A stretch of 64,000 bases of DNA from Salinicoccus sediminis (GCF_000986795.1 NZ_LAYZ01000002.1:372001-436000), one strand, 5' to 3'. Shown: positions 53,507 to 63,343, counted from the stretch's first letter. Program-made: numbers and translations. The notes: generated by a model not told the origin, from the letters alone.

Positions 53507-55096
53507 ATGGACCATTATAAATATCCCTATTTAAACAGACGTTTCAGTGTCTATGCCAAAAATGGGATGGTGGCGACAACACATCCGGTGGCAACTGAAG
53601 CGGGGATAGACATGCTGAAGAAGGGCGGAAACGCTATGGATGCGGCAGTCGCCACGGCGGCCGCACTTACAGTGGTGGAGCCCACCAGCAACGGAATCGG
53701 AGGAGATGCTTTCATGATCGCCTGGATGAACGGCAGACTGCACGGCATGAACGCAAGCGGCCGCTCCCCACAGGGATTGTCGATGGAGACGATCAGGTCA
53801 AAAGGTTACGCCGGCATGCCCAAGTACGGCTGGCTGCCCGTAAACGTGCCGGGGGTGCCTGCAGCCTGGGCAAGTCTTATAGACAGGTTCGGAAATCTGA
53901 CATTGAAAGAGGTGCTTGCCCCCGCCATACGGGCGGCAAGGGATGGTTTTGCGATTACACCGACCGTTGCGAGATACTGGCGGGCGGCGTATGATAATTT
54001 CAGCAGGGAAGTGGAGAAGTTCGAAGAGATCCGGCCATGGCTCGAAATTTTCGGTACAGTGACAGCCGGGGAGATCAGGACACTTCCGCAGCATGCCGAT
54101 ACGCTCGAAGAAATTGCAGAGACGGATGCCCGGAGTGTGTATGAAGGAACGCTGGCTGATAAAATTGTGTCATACAGCAAAAAGTCCGGCGGACTGCTTA
54201 CGCATGAAGATCTGAGAGGGTTTGAAGTGGATTATGTTGATCCAATCAGCGTGGCATATAAAGGTCACGAGATTCATGAAATCCCGCCGAACGGTCAGGG
54301 GATAACAGCCCTTATGGCACTCGGTATGCTCAAAGGAGATGTATTCAGCCATCTGGATGATGCAGCGTATCATTACCAGATTGAAGCCATCAAGCAGGCA
54401 TTCGCCGATACGACGGCATTCGTGGCGGACGAAAACCATATGAAAGTGACGGCAGAAGAGCTGCTCGATGATGATTACCTGCAATCCCGCCGCGCGGAAA
54501 TCGGTGAGGAGGCTGCCCTCAGGGGACACGGTGATCTCCCGCAGGGCGGAACGGTCTATCTGGCCACGGCTGACGGGGACGGGAACATGGTCTCCTATAT
54601 ACAGAGCAACTACATGGGCTTCGGATCGGGTGTGGTGGTCCCGGGTACGGGTCTTGCATTACATAACCGCGGGCATAATTTTTCGATGGATCCGGATAAT
54701 CCGAACTATGTGGGCGGCGGCAAGAAACCCTATCATACAATCATCCCGGGTTTTATTACAAAAGGCGGCAGACCGGTCGGTCCGTTCGGTGTCATGGGTG
54801 CTTTCATGCAGCCGCAGGGACACCTTCAGGTGGCGATGAATCTGATCGATTACGGTATGAATCCGCAGAGTGCCCTGGATGCACCGAGGTGGCAGTTCAA
54901 ATCGGGGCTCGAAGTTGAAGTGGAGGATCGTTTTGATCATGATGTTGCACGTGCGCTCGCAAGGCGCGGCCATAAAGTCAGCGTGAACCTGGAACCGAAC
55001 AGCTTCGGCCGGGGGCAGATCATCATCCGCGGGGAGAACGGCGTCCTGATCGGGGGCAGCGAATCCCGTACTGATGGGTCAATTTCAATATATTAG
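53507..55096 (+). CDS. Gamma-glutamyltransferase family protein
   Basis: This 529-residue Ntn-hydrolase precursor is cleaved in this family before a threonine, here probably Thr349 in PQGGTVYLATADGDG; HTTH is the form in classic enzymes. N-terminal features are ATTHPVATEAGIDMLKKGGNAMDAAVA and NGIGGDAFM. No signal peptide is visible, unlike secreted Ggt, and the protein resembles B. subtilis YwrD. ATG 53507 is chosen because GGGGAAGAGG is directly upstream; the frame also has ATG 53477 without such a site. It is followed by two chromate-transporter genes, a neighbourhood also seen for ywrD. Confidence 0.87.
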   Translation: MDHYKYPYLNRRFSVYAKNGMVATTHPVATEAGIDMLKKGGNAMDAAVATAAALTVVEPTSNGIGGDAFMIAWMNGRLHGMNASGRSPQGLSMETIRSKGYAGMPKYGWLPVNVPGVPAAWASLIDRFGNLTLKEVLAPAIRAARDGFAITPTVARYWRAAYDNFSREVEKFEEIRPWLEIFGTVTAGEIRTLPQHADTLEEIAETDARSVYEGTLADKIVSYSKKSGGLLTHEDLRGFEVDYVDPISVAYKGHEIHEIPPNGQGITALMALGMLKGDVFSHLDDAAYHYQIEAIKQAFADTTAFVADENHMKVTAEELLDDDYLQSRRAEIGEEAALRGHGDLPQGGTVYLATADGDGNMVSYIQSNYMGFGSGVVVPGTGLALHNRGHNFSMDPDNPNYVGGGKKPYHTIIPGFITKGGRPVGPFGVMGAFMQPQGHLQVAMNLIDYGMNPQSALDAPRWQFKSGLEVEVEDRFDHDVARALARRGHKVSVNLEPNSFGRGQIIIRGENGVLIGGSESRTDGSISIY

Positions 55097-55105
55097 GTGA
55101 AAATT

Positions 55106-55642
55106 ATGCAGATGAAGATATTCTGGGCGTTTTTCAAAGTGGGCATGCTGGGATACGGGGGCGGCCCGGCCTCGATTCCGCTGGTCCATAAAGAAGTGGT
55201 TGATACATATGAATGGATGACGGATGAGGAATTCCAGGATTCACTGGCAATCGCCAATGTACTGCCCGGTCCCATCATCACCAAGCTCGCCGGCTATATC
55301 GGCTTCGTGAAAAAAGGGTGGCTGGGCATGATGAACGCAATCTTTGCAGCAATCCTGCCGACGATCATTCTGATGATTGTCCTGCTCAAACTGTTTGCGG
55401 AGTTCAAGGATCTGGACTGGGTGCAGGGGATGAGCCACGGAGTCATACCGGTCGTCGGTGTCATGCTCATCATACTGACGTATGAATTTCTGGAGAAGGC
55501 GAAAGCGAAGACGACATGGAAATTCATCATACTCTTCACGATCCTGTCATTCCTGCTGCTCGCCGTACTCGATATCCACCCTGCGCTTGTCATCCTGTTG
55601 ATCATCGCATTCAGTCTGTTCAGGAAGGAAGGGAGAATATGA
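55106..55642 (+). CDS. Chromate transporter, N-half-type subunit
   Basis: This 178-residue short-chain CHR protein has GYGGGPASIPLVHKEVV (near residue 16) and NVLPGPIITKLAGYIG. Long ChrA proteins have two such halves in one chain; here they are separate genes. Exchange of chromate or another oxyanion is expected, though in Firmicutes the natural substrate is uncertain. ATG 55106 follows AGGTGA at good distance. It begins nine bases after the gamma-glutamyltransferase stop. Confidence 0.86.
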   Translation: MQMKIFWAFFKVGMLGYGGGPASIPLVHKEVVDTYEWMTDEEFQDSLAIANVLPGPIITKLAGYIGFVKKGWLGMMNAIFAAILPTIILMIVLLKLFAEFKDLDWVQGMSHGVIPVVGVMLIILTYEFLEKAKAKTTWKFIILFTILSFLLLAVLDIHPALVILLIIAFSLFRKEGRI

Positions 55643-56166
55643 TATACCTGCAGATATTCATTGCATTTTTCATCCCCGGCGTACTCGGTTACGGCGGCGG
55701 CCCCTCATCCATTCCGCTTGTTGAAGAAGAGGTGGTGCAGAACTACGGATGGATGACTTCACAGGAATTCGCGGAGGTGCTGGCACTCGGCAATGCACTA
55801 CCCGGCCCGATTGCGACAAAGATGGCCGGCTATATCGGTTTTGAAGTCGGAGGCATCTTCGGCTCGGTGGTGGCAGTGGGTGCGACAGTGCTGCCATCAC
55901 TTATGCTGATGGTGTTTCTGGCGAGCGTGCTGTACAAGATGAAAGGGACGAAGAAGTTCGACACACTGACGACGCTGATCAGACCGGTCATCGCCATACT
56001 GCTCGGTGTGATTGCTTTCGATTTCTTCGCCAGTTCGTTCGTTGAATCAGGGACAGTCCACACTGTCATTCTGATGGCTGCGAGCTTTGTCATGCTGAAG
56101 AAATTCAGGATACATCCTGCATTGGTGATTATTTTCGGTCTCGTGTACGGAGCAATATTGCTGTAA
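55639..56166 (+). CDS. Chromate transporter, C-half-type subunit
   Basis: This 175-residue partner of the preceding gene has the same motifs (GYGGGPSSIPLVEEEVV, NALPGPIATKMAGYIG). Its ATG overlaps the upstream stop (ATGA), with GGAAGGGAG before it. The two half-size proteins probably form a heterodimer of inverted topology, as for B. subtilis YwrB/YwrA. Confidence 0.88.
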   Translation: MIYLQIFIAFFIPGVLGYGGGPSSIPLVEEEVVQNYGWMTSQEFAEVLALGNALPGPIATKMAGYIGFEVGGIFGSVVAVGATVLPSLMLMVFLASVLYKMKGTKKFDTLTTLIRPVIAILLGVIAFDFFASSFVESGTVHTVILMAASFVMLKKFRIHPALVIIFGLVYGAILL

Positions 56167-56198
56167 GAAGATATACTGAGTATTAAAGGAGAATGAAC

Positions 56199-57356
56199 GT
56201 GCCTGAATTGAACAGACTATTGAAAAATGTGAGCGTGCCGGGAACGAGACAGATGGCGAACCGCGTGGCCGGCAAACCTGAAAGTATCGATCTGACACTT
56301 GGCCAGCCTGACTTCCCTGTGCCACAGGCAGTCAGAAATCGTGTGATGCAGGCAGTGGACAACGAGCCCATGAAATACTCGCATAACCGCGGGACACTGG
56401 AACTGCGCAAAGCAATCACAGATTTCTACAAAGATAAATATTCAGCGGAATATGAGCCGTCTAATGAAGTCATTGTGACTAACGGCGGAAGCGAGGCGCT
56501 CGATACGATTTTCCGGACAATCATCAATCCCGGAGATGAAGTCATCATGCCGGCCCCGATCTATACAGGCTACGAACCCATCGTCACGATGCTCGGTGGC
56601 ACTGCGGTGCTGGTCGATACGACGGAGACGGGTTTTATCCCCACCGTCCAAAAGCTCGAAGCCGCTATGACACAACGGACTAAGGCGGTGCTGCTCAACT
56701 ATCCGAACAACCCTACAGGTGCAGTATATCCGGAAGGAACGGTCGCTTCACTTGTGGAGTTGTTCAAAAGACACGACATTTTCGTCGTTGTGGATGAAAT
56801 GTATGCAGAAAATACTCTGGACGGGGAACATCATTCGTTCACTTCCTACCCTGAGATCAAGGACAGACTGCTCGCTGTGAACGGGCTGAGCAAGTCTCAT
56901 GCGATGACGGGATGGCGGATCGGCTGGCTGCTGGCCAGTGCCGAAATGATCGAGAAATTGACGCTCGTCCATTTGTACAACACACTGTGCGCCAGTATGC
57001 CGAGCCAGATAGCGGCGCTTGAGGCTTTGACGGGCGCTGCGGACGTACCGGCGGAAATGAATGCTGCATACAAAGAGAGAAGGGATTACATTTACAGACG
57101 CCTTGTGGATATGGGCCTTGAAACGGTACTGCCTGAAGGGGCGTTCTATATATTCCCGTCGATCAAAGAGTACAATGAAAGCTCATTCGATTTCGCGGTG
57201 GAACTGCTTGAAGAAGCAGGAGTCGCCGTAGTGCCCGGTGCCGCATTTTCAGAATACGGAGAGGGGCATATAAGAATTTCATTTGCGACAGGCATGGAGA
57301 ATCTTGAAGAAGCCGCCGATCGCATGGAGAAATTTTTGAATGGTAAAAAGAGGTAA
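56199..57356 (+). CDS. PLP-dependent aminotransferase, class I/II
   Basis: This 385-residue fold-type I aminotransferase has LGQPDFPVP near the start, NGGSEALD (phosphate region), NYPNNPTG and the PLP lysine in NGLSKSHAMTGWRIG (Lys232). The C-terminal substrate arginine lies in IRISFATG. It is close to PatA/AraT-type enzymes acting on aromatic amino acids or acetyl-diaminopimelate. GTG 56199 is seven bases after AAAGGAG; the ATG at 56193 is one base away and less likely. It follows the chromate transporter genes and may be in the same operon. Confidence 0.87.
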   Translation: MPELNRLLKNVSVPGTRQMANRVAGKPESIDLTLGQPDFPVPQAVRNRVMQAVDNEPMKYSHNRGTLELRKAITDFYKDKYSAEYEPSNEVIVTNGGSEALDTIFRTIINPGDEVIMPAPIYTGYEPIVTMLGGTAVLVDTTETGFIPTVQKLEAAMTQRTKAVLLNYPNNPTGAVYPEGTVASLVELFKRHDIFVVVDEMYAENTLDGEHHSFTSYPEIKDRLLAVNGLSKSHAMTGWRIGWLLASAEMIEKLTLVHLYNTLCASMPSQIAALEALTGAADVPAEMNAAYKERRDYIYRRLVDMGLETVLPEGAFYIFPSIKEYNESSFDFAVELLEEAGVAVVPGAAFSEYGEGHIRISFATGMENLEEAADRMEKFLNGKKR

Positions 57357-57555
57357 GAGACGGCTACAAACGAAGAGATGAAAAACACCTATGAATGATC
57401 TGTTCAGCATGCCGGCATCGCTGATGGAGGGTATTCCGCACGAAGAAACCCACAGAGCCGGTGATACGATCACAAGGATGCTAAAAGGAAGTTCAGTGAA
57501 GAAATTTCACGTCCGATCATTCAGGCTGGATTAAAATATGAAGGAGGATTCAAAA

Positions 57556-58389
57556 ATGACGATTTCACAGCAGGATACTTATGAATTGAATAACGGCGTG
57601 AAAATGCCGGTAATCGGATTCGGCGTATATAAAATTCCGGAAGAGCAGATGGAGGCAACGATTGGAACAGCACTTGAGGCAGGATACCGCCATTTCGACA
57701 CCGCCGCTTTCTATGAGAATGAAAGAGCACTGGGGGACGCCCTGAAGAAAACGGATGTTTCACGTGAAGAACTCTTCATCACGACAAAGGTGTGGAATGA
57801 TGACCTGGGATACGAAGAAACACTGAAGGCTTTTGAAACAAGCCTTGAAAGACTGCAGATGGACTACCTCGACCTCTATCTCATCCACTGGCCGATTGAA
57901 GGGAAGTATACAGAATCATGGAAGGCCCTCGAAAAGCTCTACAAAGAAGGACGTGTGAGAGCCATCGGTGTGAGCAACTTCCACAGTCAGCATCTTGAGG
58001 AAGTACTCAGCTTCGCGACGGTAAAACCCATGGTCGACCAGCTGGAATATCATCCTCAGCTCGCCCAAAAGGAAATGCGGGCATTCTGTGATGAACATGA
58101 AATTCAACTCGAAGCATGGGCGCCGCTCAAACGCGGGGCGTTCTTCGACGATCCCGTTATCCGGGAACTCGCCGAAAAGTACGGCAAAACGCCTGCACAG
58201 ATCGTGCTGAGATGGGACGTCCAGACAGGCGTATCCACCATACCGAAGTCAGTGACGCCTGAACGCATACAGCAGAACATCAATATTTTCGACTTCGAAC
58301 TGACAAAAGAAGACATGGAGCGCCTGGACACCCTGGACACGCATGAAAGGCTGGGGAAAGATCCGGACAATTTCAGTTTTGATGACTGA
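57556..58389 (+). CDS. Aldo/keto reductase, YvgN/2,5-diketo-gluconate reductase type
   Basis: This 277-residue AKR5-like enzyme carries catalytic Asp48 and Tyr53 (HFDTAAFYENE), Lys78 (TTKVW) and His111 (LIHWP). It ends with the NADPH site IPKSVTPERIQQN. Relatives reduce methylglyoxal and other small aldehydes. ATG 57556 lies eight bases after GAAGGAGG, so the earlier ATG 57538 is rejected. A strong terminator follows. The 199-base gap before it holds no convincing gene. Confidence 0.9.
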   Translation: MTISQQDTYELNNGVKMPVIGFGVYKIPEEQMEATIGTALEAGYRHFDTAAFYENERALGDALKKTDVSREELFITTKVWNDDLGYEETLKAFETSLERLQMDYLDLYLIHWPIEGKYTESWKALEKLYKEGRVRAIGVSNFHSQHLEEVLSFATVKPMVDQLEYHPQLAQKEMRAFCDEHEIQLEAWAPLKRGAFFDDPVIRELAEKYGKTPAQIVLRWDVQTGVSTIPKSVTPERIQQNINIFDFELTKEDMERLDTLDTHERLGKDPDNFSFDD

Positions 58390-58404
58390 AGCGCGCGTCC
58401 GTAG

Positions 58405-58440
58405 AAAAGTGGCCGGGACGAATATCCCGGCCACTTTTTT
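58405..58440. terminator. Bidirectional terminator
   Basis: AAAAGTGGCCGGGA and TCCCGGCCACTTTT form a perfect stem around CGAATA, followed by T-tracts on both strands. Confidence 0.93.
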
Positions 58441-58445
58441 GGAAT

Positions 58446-59522
58446 TCATCCAAATATTCTTCTGATCAGTTCTGCAAGGTGTTCTTCAGTATTCTCCATG
58501 ACTTCATTGACGTCTTTGCTGTCATCAGCAAGGGACCAGGTCTGTGCGAAATGTGCCGACAGGTCTTCGGTGATCTGGCCGGATATAAGGTAGACCGGCA
58601 CACCGTGCCTGGCTGCGATTTCGGCCACGATCGAAGGGGCTTTGCCATCCATCGTCTGGATGTCGCTCCTGCCTTCCCCTGTAATAATCAGATCAGCATT
58701 TTTGACAGCGTCTTCAAGACTGATCATTTCTGCAATCAGTGTGCCGCCTTTTTTCATGGTTGCACCCATGTTCATAAGCATCCAGCCGAGCCCGCCGGCT
58801 GCACCGGCGCCCGGTGTACTGCTGTGGTCTTCTGTGAATATATCCATTGCTTTATGGTGCAGATGGCCGAGCAGGTCTTCAAACTGGCTGAGCTGTTCAG
58901 GTTTCACACCTTTTTGCGGTCCGAATACGGCAATTGCACCGCAGTCACCGAGCAATGGATTGGTGACATCAGAGGCGATTGTCATCTCCACACCGTCCAG
59001 CACGCGCAGGCTGTCGGTGAGCAGTTCATCGATTTTTCCTATATCTTCATTCATCACAGATACAGGTTTCCCCGATGCATCCTTTGCCCTGCCGCCGAGG
59101 GCCATGAACATGCCGAAACCGCCGTCGTTGGTGGCGGAACCGCCGAGTCCGAGTATGATGCGGCGGGCGCCCCGGTCGCGGGCATGGAGTATGAGTTCGC
59201 CGACACCGAACGAGGTGCGGCGTCCGGGCTCCGAGCGTGTCAAAAGATGCAGACCGCACGCCTCTGCAGTTTCAAGGATTGCCATATCTGCCTTCATATA
59301 ATAGACTGCCGGCACCGTACCGCCTTCAGGGCCGGTGACATTCAGGTCTATCTTTTCATATCCTTCATCGACAAAAGAATTCAGCAGACCGTCCCCGCCG
59401 TCACTCATCGGTTTGGTGACGGCGAGGTGGCCAATTTCTTTAAGTGTGCGTGCCATGATGTCCGCAGCTTCTTTCTGGTCAAGCGTCCCTTTATATGAAT
59501 CCGGGGCCAGGACAATCTTCAT
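58446..59522 (-). CDS. Glycerate kinase
   Basis: This 358-residue kinase of the GlxK/GarK family has APDSYKGTL (residues 5-13), MSDGGDGLLNS, LGLGGSATNDGG and a C-terminal TGEGRSDIQTMDGKAP. It phosphorylates glycerate to 2- or 3-phosphoglycerate. Its ATG overlaps the stop of the acetamidase-like gene (ATGA), so the two are translated together. Why these two activities are linked is not clear. Confidence 0.92.
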   Translation of the reverse strand: MKIVLAPDSYKGTLDQKEAADIMARTLKEIGHLAVTKPMSDGGDGLLNSFVDEGYEKIDLNVTGPEGGTVPAVYYMKADMAILETAEACGLHLLTRSEPGRRTSFGVGELILHARDRGARRIILGLGGSATNDGGFGMFMALGGRAKDASGKPVSVMNEDIGKIDELLTDSLRVLDGVEMTIASDVTNPLLGDCGAIAVFGPQKGVKPEQLSQFEDLLGHLHHKAMDIFTEDHSSTPGAGAAGGLGWMLMNMGATMKKGGTLIAEMISLEDAVKNADLIITGEGRSDIQTMDGKAPSIVAEIAARHGVPVYLISGQITEDLSAHFAQTWSLADDSKDVNEVMENTEEHLAELIRRIFG

Positions 59523-60439
59523 GGTTTCAACTCCCTGCCAAGATCGATCGAGTAGTGTTCCAAAAGGTAATGGGGGACAAAAAAGCGTGCGGTTTTCAAC
59601 GGATCGACGACCTGGTTGATCTGTGTTTCACCAATCAGACTCATCAGCATGGCGATCTCCGGCAGTGACAGACCGGTGTGTGGCCTGAGCAGCTTGATCA
59701 TCTGTCTGACTGATTCATCGACCGCTTCGTCCAGACTTTCATGCGAAACCATCATGTTTATCCCTTCTATATCAATCAGGACAGGATGATTTGTACTGAT
59801 GCCTGATGCTTTCTCCAGCCTGACTGTCACTCTGGCAGCCGTCTCCAGTCCGCTGATGCCGACTTCGCCGTCGCCCATCTTTGCGTGAACATCACCGAGC
59901 CCGAACAGCGCGCCCTCATGGAAAACCGGGAGATAAAGCACAGCGCCCTCATTTATTTTCCGGCAGTCCATATTGCCGCCGTGGGCGCCCGGTGTACTGT
60001 TTGGCACGTGACCTGTCGCGGGGGCGTTGCCGATCACACCGATCATGGGGCTGAGGGGCACTGTCATGCCGTTGAATTCCGTCGTATTATTCTCTGTGTC
60101 GAGGTCGAAAAATTTTACGTGGCGCTCCTCGATGTAATCCTTCATGACACCGCCCTGCGGTCCGACGGTTGCCAGGCCTCTGCCGTCCAGTTCGATTCTT
60201 TCGATGGTGGCCTTGAGAACATCACCGGCAGAGAGGCCTCTTACGAAAACAGGGCCTGTGGCCGGGTTCTGGCGCTCCCAGTCTACAGTGTCGAAATCCA
60301 TATCGTTTGAGGTGATCTGATTTTCAAAACAGTCCACTGTATGGATATGGACAGTGTCGCCGGCATCGATTTCGAGTGCCGGTGCAATAGTTGCAGACAT
60401 TTCATGGTAGAGACGGGAACTGTTCAATTGATGCTGCAC
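59519..60439 (-). CDS. Acetamidase/formamidase family protein
   Basis: This 306-residue protein has the family pattern: DTVHIHTVDCFENQI near residue 30, GPVFVRGLSAGDVL, PMIGVIGNAP, NSTPGAHGGNMD and LGDVHAKMGDGEV. Characterised members hydrolyse formamide or acetamide to ammonia and the acid. The start is GTG 60439, after AAAGGGGTG. It lies between the old yellow enzyme gene (12 bases upstream) and glycerate kinase (overlapping), an apparent three-gene operon. Confidence 0.87.
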   Translation of the reverse strand: MQHQLNSSRLYHEMSATIAPALEIDAGDTVHIHTVDCFENQITSNDMDFDTVDWERQNPATGPVFVRGLSAGDVLKATIERIELDGRGLATVGPQGGVMKDYIEERHVKFFDLDTENNTTEFNGMTVPLSPMIGVIGNAPATGHVPNSTPGAHGGNMDCRKINEGAVLYLPVFHEGALFGLGDVHAKMGDGEVGISGLETAARVTVRLEKASGISTNHPVLIDIEGINMMVSHESLDEAVDESVRQMIKLLRPHTGLSLPEIAMLMSLIGETQINQVVDPLKTARFFVPHYLLEHYSIDLGRELKP

Positions 60440-60451
60440 GTAAACACCCCT

Positions 60452-61483
60452 TTAAATCTTTCTGAAACCTCTGTCGTACTGCTCGGGGATGAATGATCTG
60501 TCCGTCGGATTCTGTTTGCGGTTTGCATTCATCGCCCAGTAGGGGTCACGGAGCAGTCCGCGGCCGATTGCCGTAAGGTCAGCATCTCCGGAAGCGACGA
60601 CATGTTCGGCGACATTGACATCTTCAAGCAGTCCGACGGCAATGACAGGGATGCCTGTCTCCTCTTTTATCCTTCTTGCATAAGGCACCATGTAGCCCGG
60701 GTAGGGACCCTGGAAGCGGTCTTTGGACGGTGCGCCTTCCCCGCCGGCGGAAACATCGATCATGTCCACGCCCGCCTCCTTATAGCGTTTGGCAAGTTCA
60801 ATGCCGTGCTCGAGATCGTATCCGCCTTCAGCGTATTCCACAGCGGAAATCCTGATGACAAGGGGCATGTCCTCCGGCATGACGGATTTGACCGCTTCGA
60901 TTACCCTGACGCCGAACAGAGCGTAGTCCTGTCCGTATTCATCATCCCTTTTATTGGTAAGGGGGGACTGGAACTGGTGGATCAGATAGCCGTGGGCCCC
61001 GTGAATTTCAATCGTGTCAAACCCTGCTTCGACTGCACGCACCGCACCCCATTTATAGGCATCGACCATCTCATCGACCTCTTCAGTCGTCAATTCATGG
61101 GGTGTTTTGAATTTGTCGCTGAAGGCAATCGCAGAACTGGAGACGGGTTCCGGAGCATCCTGGGCCTTACGTCCGGCATGGCCGAGCTGGATGCCTATTT
61201 TCGCACCCTGCCTGTGGCAGGCGTCGACCACCCGTTTGTAGTGGGGGACGTGGCCGTCCGACCATATGCCGAGACAGTGATCGGTAATCCTGCCGCGCTC
61301 TTCGACATTTGTCATTTCCATCATGATCAGGCCGGTGCCACCGACCGCACGGGAGGTATAGTGGGTGAAGTGCCATTCATTCGGAATGCCGTCCTCCGCG
61401 CTGTACTGGCACATCGGGGCCATGACCACACGGTTGCGGAGCTCCAGGTTCTTGATTTTGTAGGGCTCAAATAATGTTGACAT
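60452..61483 (-). CDS. namA: NADPH dehydrogenase NamA (YqjM-type old yellow enzyme)
   Basis: This 343-residue FMN ene-reductase has the YqjM markers VMAPMCQYSAEDG (redox-sensing Cys26), GHAGRKA, EIHGAHGYLIHQF and the C-terminal GRGLLRDPYW. It reduces activated C=C bonds in enals, quinones and nitro compounds, probably against electrophile stress. ATG 61483 is chosen because AAAGGAGGA lies at ideal distance; the frame opens 19 codons earlier with no such site. It leads a unit with the acetamidase-like and glycerate kinase genes. Confidence 0.92.
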   Translation of the reverse strand: MSTLFEPYKIKNLELRNRVVMAPMCQYSAEDGIPNEWHFTHYTSRAVGGTGLIMMEMTNVEERGRITDHCLGIWSDGHVPHYKRVVDACHRQGAKIGIQLGHAGRKAQDAPEPVSSSAIAFSDKFKTPHELTTEEVDEMVDAYKWGAVRAVEAGFDTIEIHGAHGYLIHQFQSPLTNKRDDEYGQDYALFGVRVIEAVKSVMPEDMPLVIRISAVEYAEGGYDLEHGIELAKRYKEAGVDMIDVSAGGEGAPSKDRFQGPYPGYMVPYARRIKEETGIPVIAVGLLEDVNVAEHVVASGDADLTAIGRGLLRDPYWAMNANRKQNPTDRSFIPEQYDRGFRKI

Positions 61484-61561
61484 CAGAGATTCCTCCTTTA
61501 ATGTTAATTTTATTGTTACGGAAACTGGATTAAACATCAAAGATAAAGGCTCGATTCCAAT

Positions 61562-61586
61562 AAAAAATCCCTTCAGATTGAAGGGA
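61562..61586 (-). terminator. Terminator of the ars operon
   Basis: On the minus strand TCCCTTC and GAAGGGA pair around five bases and run into TTTTTT. Confidence 0.85.
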
Positions 61587-61593
61587 CAAAGAT

Positions 61594-62013
61594 TTATTTT
61601 CCGTTTTTCTTGAACTTGATGATTCTTTTCTCGATTGCATCCCTGACGCTCTCGAATACGTCATGAACCTCTTCATCCGTGCCGGACGCTTTTGCCGGGT
61701 CTTCGAATCCCCAGTGCATGCGCGTGACATGCGGAGGGGTCATCGGACAATTATCATCCGCATCTCCACAAAGTGTGATGACGTAATCCGATCTGTCGAG
61801 CAGTGTTTTATCAATGACACTCGACTCCTGCCCGCTAATATCGATGCCGGCTTCTCTCATGATGGAAACTGCTTTCTTGTTCATGCCATGAGCTTCAATG
61901 CCGGCTGAATATATTTCGTATTCATCTCCGAGATATTTACGGCCGAAGCCTTCTGCAATCTGGCTTCTGCAGGAGTTTCCGGTACATAGAAAATAAACGA
62001 TTGGTTTTGACAT
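61594..62013 (-). CDS. arsC: Thioredoxin-coupled arsenate reductase
   Basis: This 139-residue low-molecular-weight phosphatase-type ArsC carries the P-loop CTGNSCRSQ (Cys10, Cys15) and the redox pair Cys82 and Cys89 ([11 protein letters not shown]), exactly as in the S. aureus pI258 enzyme. It reduces arsenate to arsenite for export by ArsB, with thioredoxin as reductant. AAAGGAG precedes the ATG. It is third in arsR-arsB-arsC. Confidence 0.95.
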   Translation of the reverse strand: MSKPIVYFLCTGNSCRSQIAEGFGRKYLGDEYEIYSAGIEAHGMNKKAVSIMREAGIDISGQESSVIDKTLLDRSDYVITLCGDADDNCPMTPPHVTRMHWGFEDPAKASGTDEEVHDVFESVRDAIEKRIIKFKKNGK

Positions 62014-62029
62014 ATTCAGTCTCCTTTAA

Positions 62030-63343
62030 TTAAGAAATTATCAACAGCCATGCAAACAGGCCGAGTAGAGTGATGAAAAGAACAGGGAGTGTAAGCAACA
62101 AACCTATTTTGAAATAATAGCCCCATGAAATACGGACACCTTTTTTCTTGAGGACATGCAGCCAGAGCAGTGTAGCGAGTGAACCGATCGGTGTAATTTT
62201 CGGTCCGAGATCCGAACCGATCACATTGGCGTAGATAAGTCCTTCTTTGACGAGTCCCGTTGCCCCCGATTCCGCAATGGCCAGTGCATCAATCATGACA
62301 GTGGGCATGTTATTCATTACAGAAGACAGTATCGCAGCGGTAAAACCCATCACCATCGTGCCGGCAAGCAGCCCCTGATCGGCAGCGATTCCGATGAACT
62401 TTCCTAGAAGAGTCGTCAGGCCGGCGTTTTGAAGACCATACACTACAACGTACATACCGAGGGAAAAGAACACAATGTCCCATGGAGCCCCTTTGATTAC
62501 TTGCCGGACCGGAACCGCATCGCTTTTCCTGGCCATGACGACAAAGGATAAAGCAATGATTCCGGCGATGACCGACACAGGAATCTCAAGCGGCTCGCTC
62601 ATAAAATAGCCGATGAGCAGAAGAGCGAGTACCAGCCATGACCAGTTGAAAAGCCTGCGGTCGCGGATCGCTTCAACAGGCTCTTTAAGTTCATTGACAT
62701 TATAGTCAGATGGAAGGTCTTTTCTGAAAAAGATGTATAGTACAATGATGCTTGCCATAATGGAGAACAAGTTGGGGACAACCATCCTTGATGCATACTC
62801 CATAAACCCGATGCCGAAGAAATCCGCGGAGACGATATTTACAAGATTGCTGACAACAAAGGGCAGTGATGCGGTATCCGCGATGAAGCCGCTCGCCATA
62901 ATGAATGGCATGACCATCTTTTCCGTAAAATTGAGGTTCCGGACCATCGCAAGTACTATCGGTGTCAAAATCAGCGCAGCCCCGTCATTTGCAAATAATG
63001 CAGCAACAACTGCGCCGAGGAGGATGATATAGACAAACATCTTCAGACCGCTGCCGTTGGCGATCCGTGCCATGTGAAGAGCCGACCATTCGAAAAATCC
63101 GATTTCATCCAGTACGAGCGAAATCAGGATCACAGCAACGAATGTAAGAGTTGCATTCCATACAATTCCCCAGACAGTGGCGACATCATCGAAACTGACA
63201 ACCCCGAAAATCAGGGCGATGAGTGCACCAGCACAGGAGGACCATCCGATGCCGAGCCCTTTCGGCTGTCTGATGACGAGGAACAAAGTGACGAGAAATA
63301 TGATTATGGCTATTACAGCAGTGAAATTATCCATCAGCAGCAT
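62030..63343 (-). CDS. arsB: Arsenite efflux pump
   Basis: This 437-residue protein has about twelve membrane segments and the ArsB pattern: [35 protein letters not shown] and [13 protein letters not shown], ending with [19 protein letters not shown]. It extrudes arsenite or antimonite using the proton gradient. AAGGGG precedes the ATG, which lies ten bases inside the arsR end, so translation is coupled. Confidence 0.94.
   Translation of the reverse strand: MLLMDNFTAVIAIIIFLVTLFLVIRQPKGLGIGWSSCAGALIALIFGVVSFDDVATVWGIVWNATLTFVAVILISLVLDEIGFFEWSALHMARIANGSGLKMFVYIILLGAVVAALFANDGAALILTPIVLAMVRNLNFTEKMVMPFIMASGFIADTASLPFVVSNLVNIVSADFFGIGFMEYASRMVVPNLFSIMASIIVLYIFFRKDLPSDYNVNELKEPVEAIRDRRLFNWSWLVLALLLIGYFMSEPLEIPVSVIAGIIALSFVVMARKSDAVPVRQVIKGAPWDIVFFSLGMYVVVYGLQNAGLTTLLGKFIGIAADQGLLAGTMVMGFTAAILSSVMNNMPTVMIDALAIAESGATGLVKEGLIYANVIGSDLGPKITPIGSLATLLWLHVLKKKGVRISWGYYFKIGLLLTLPVLFITLLGLFAWLLIIS

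Noticed and set aside
57391-57534. A 47-codon frame between the aminotransferase and the aldo/keto reductase genes
   Set aside because: It has no ribosome binding site, mixed composition and no recognisable motif. It may be spacer or the remnant of a gene end, so it is not called.
58479-59498. 339-codon plus-strand frame opposite glycerate kinase
   Set aside because: The length is striking, but the composition (rich in H, C and F) is that of an antisense shadow of the minus-strand gene. No ribosome binding site or family motif was seen.
60602-61474. 290-codon plus-strand frame opposite namA
   Set aside because: It is a shadow of the NamA coding sequence with antisense-type composition.
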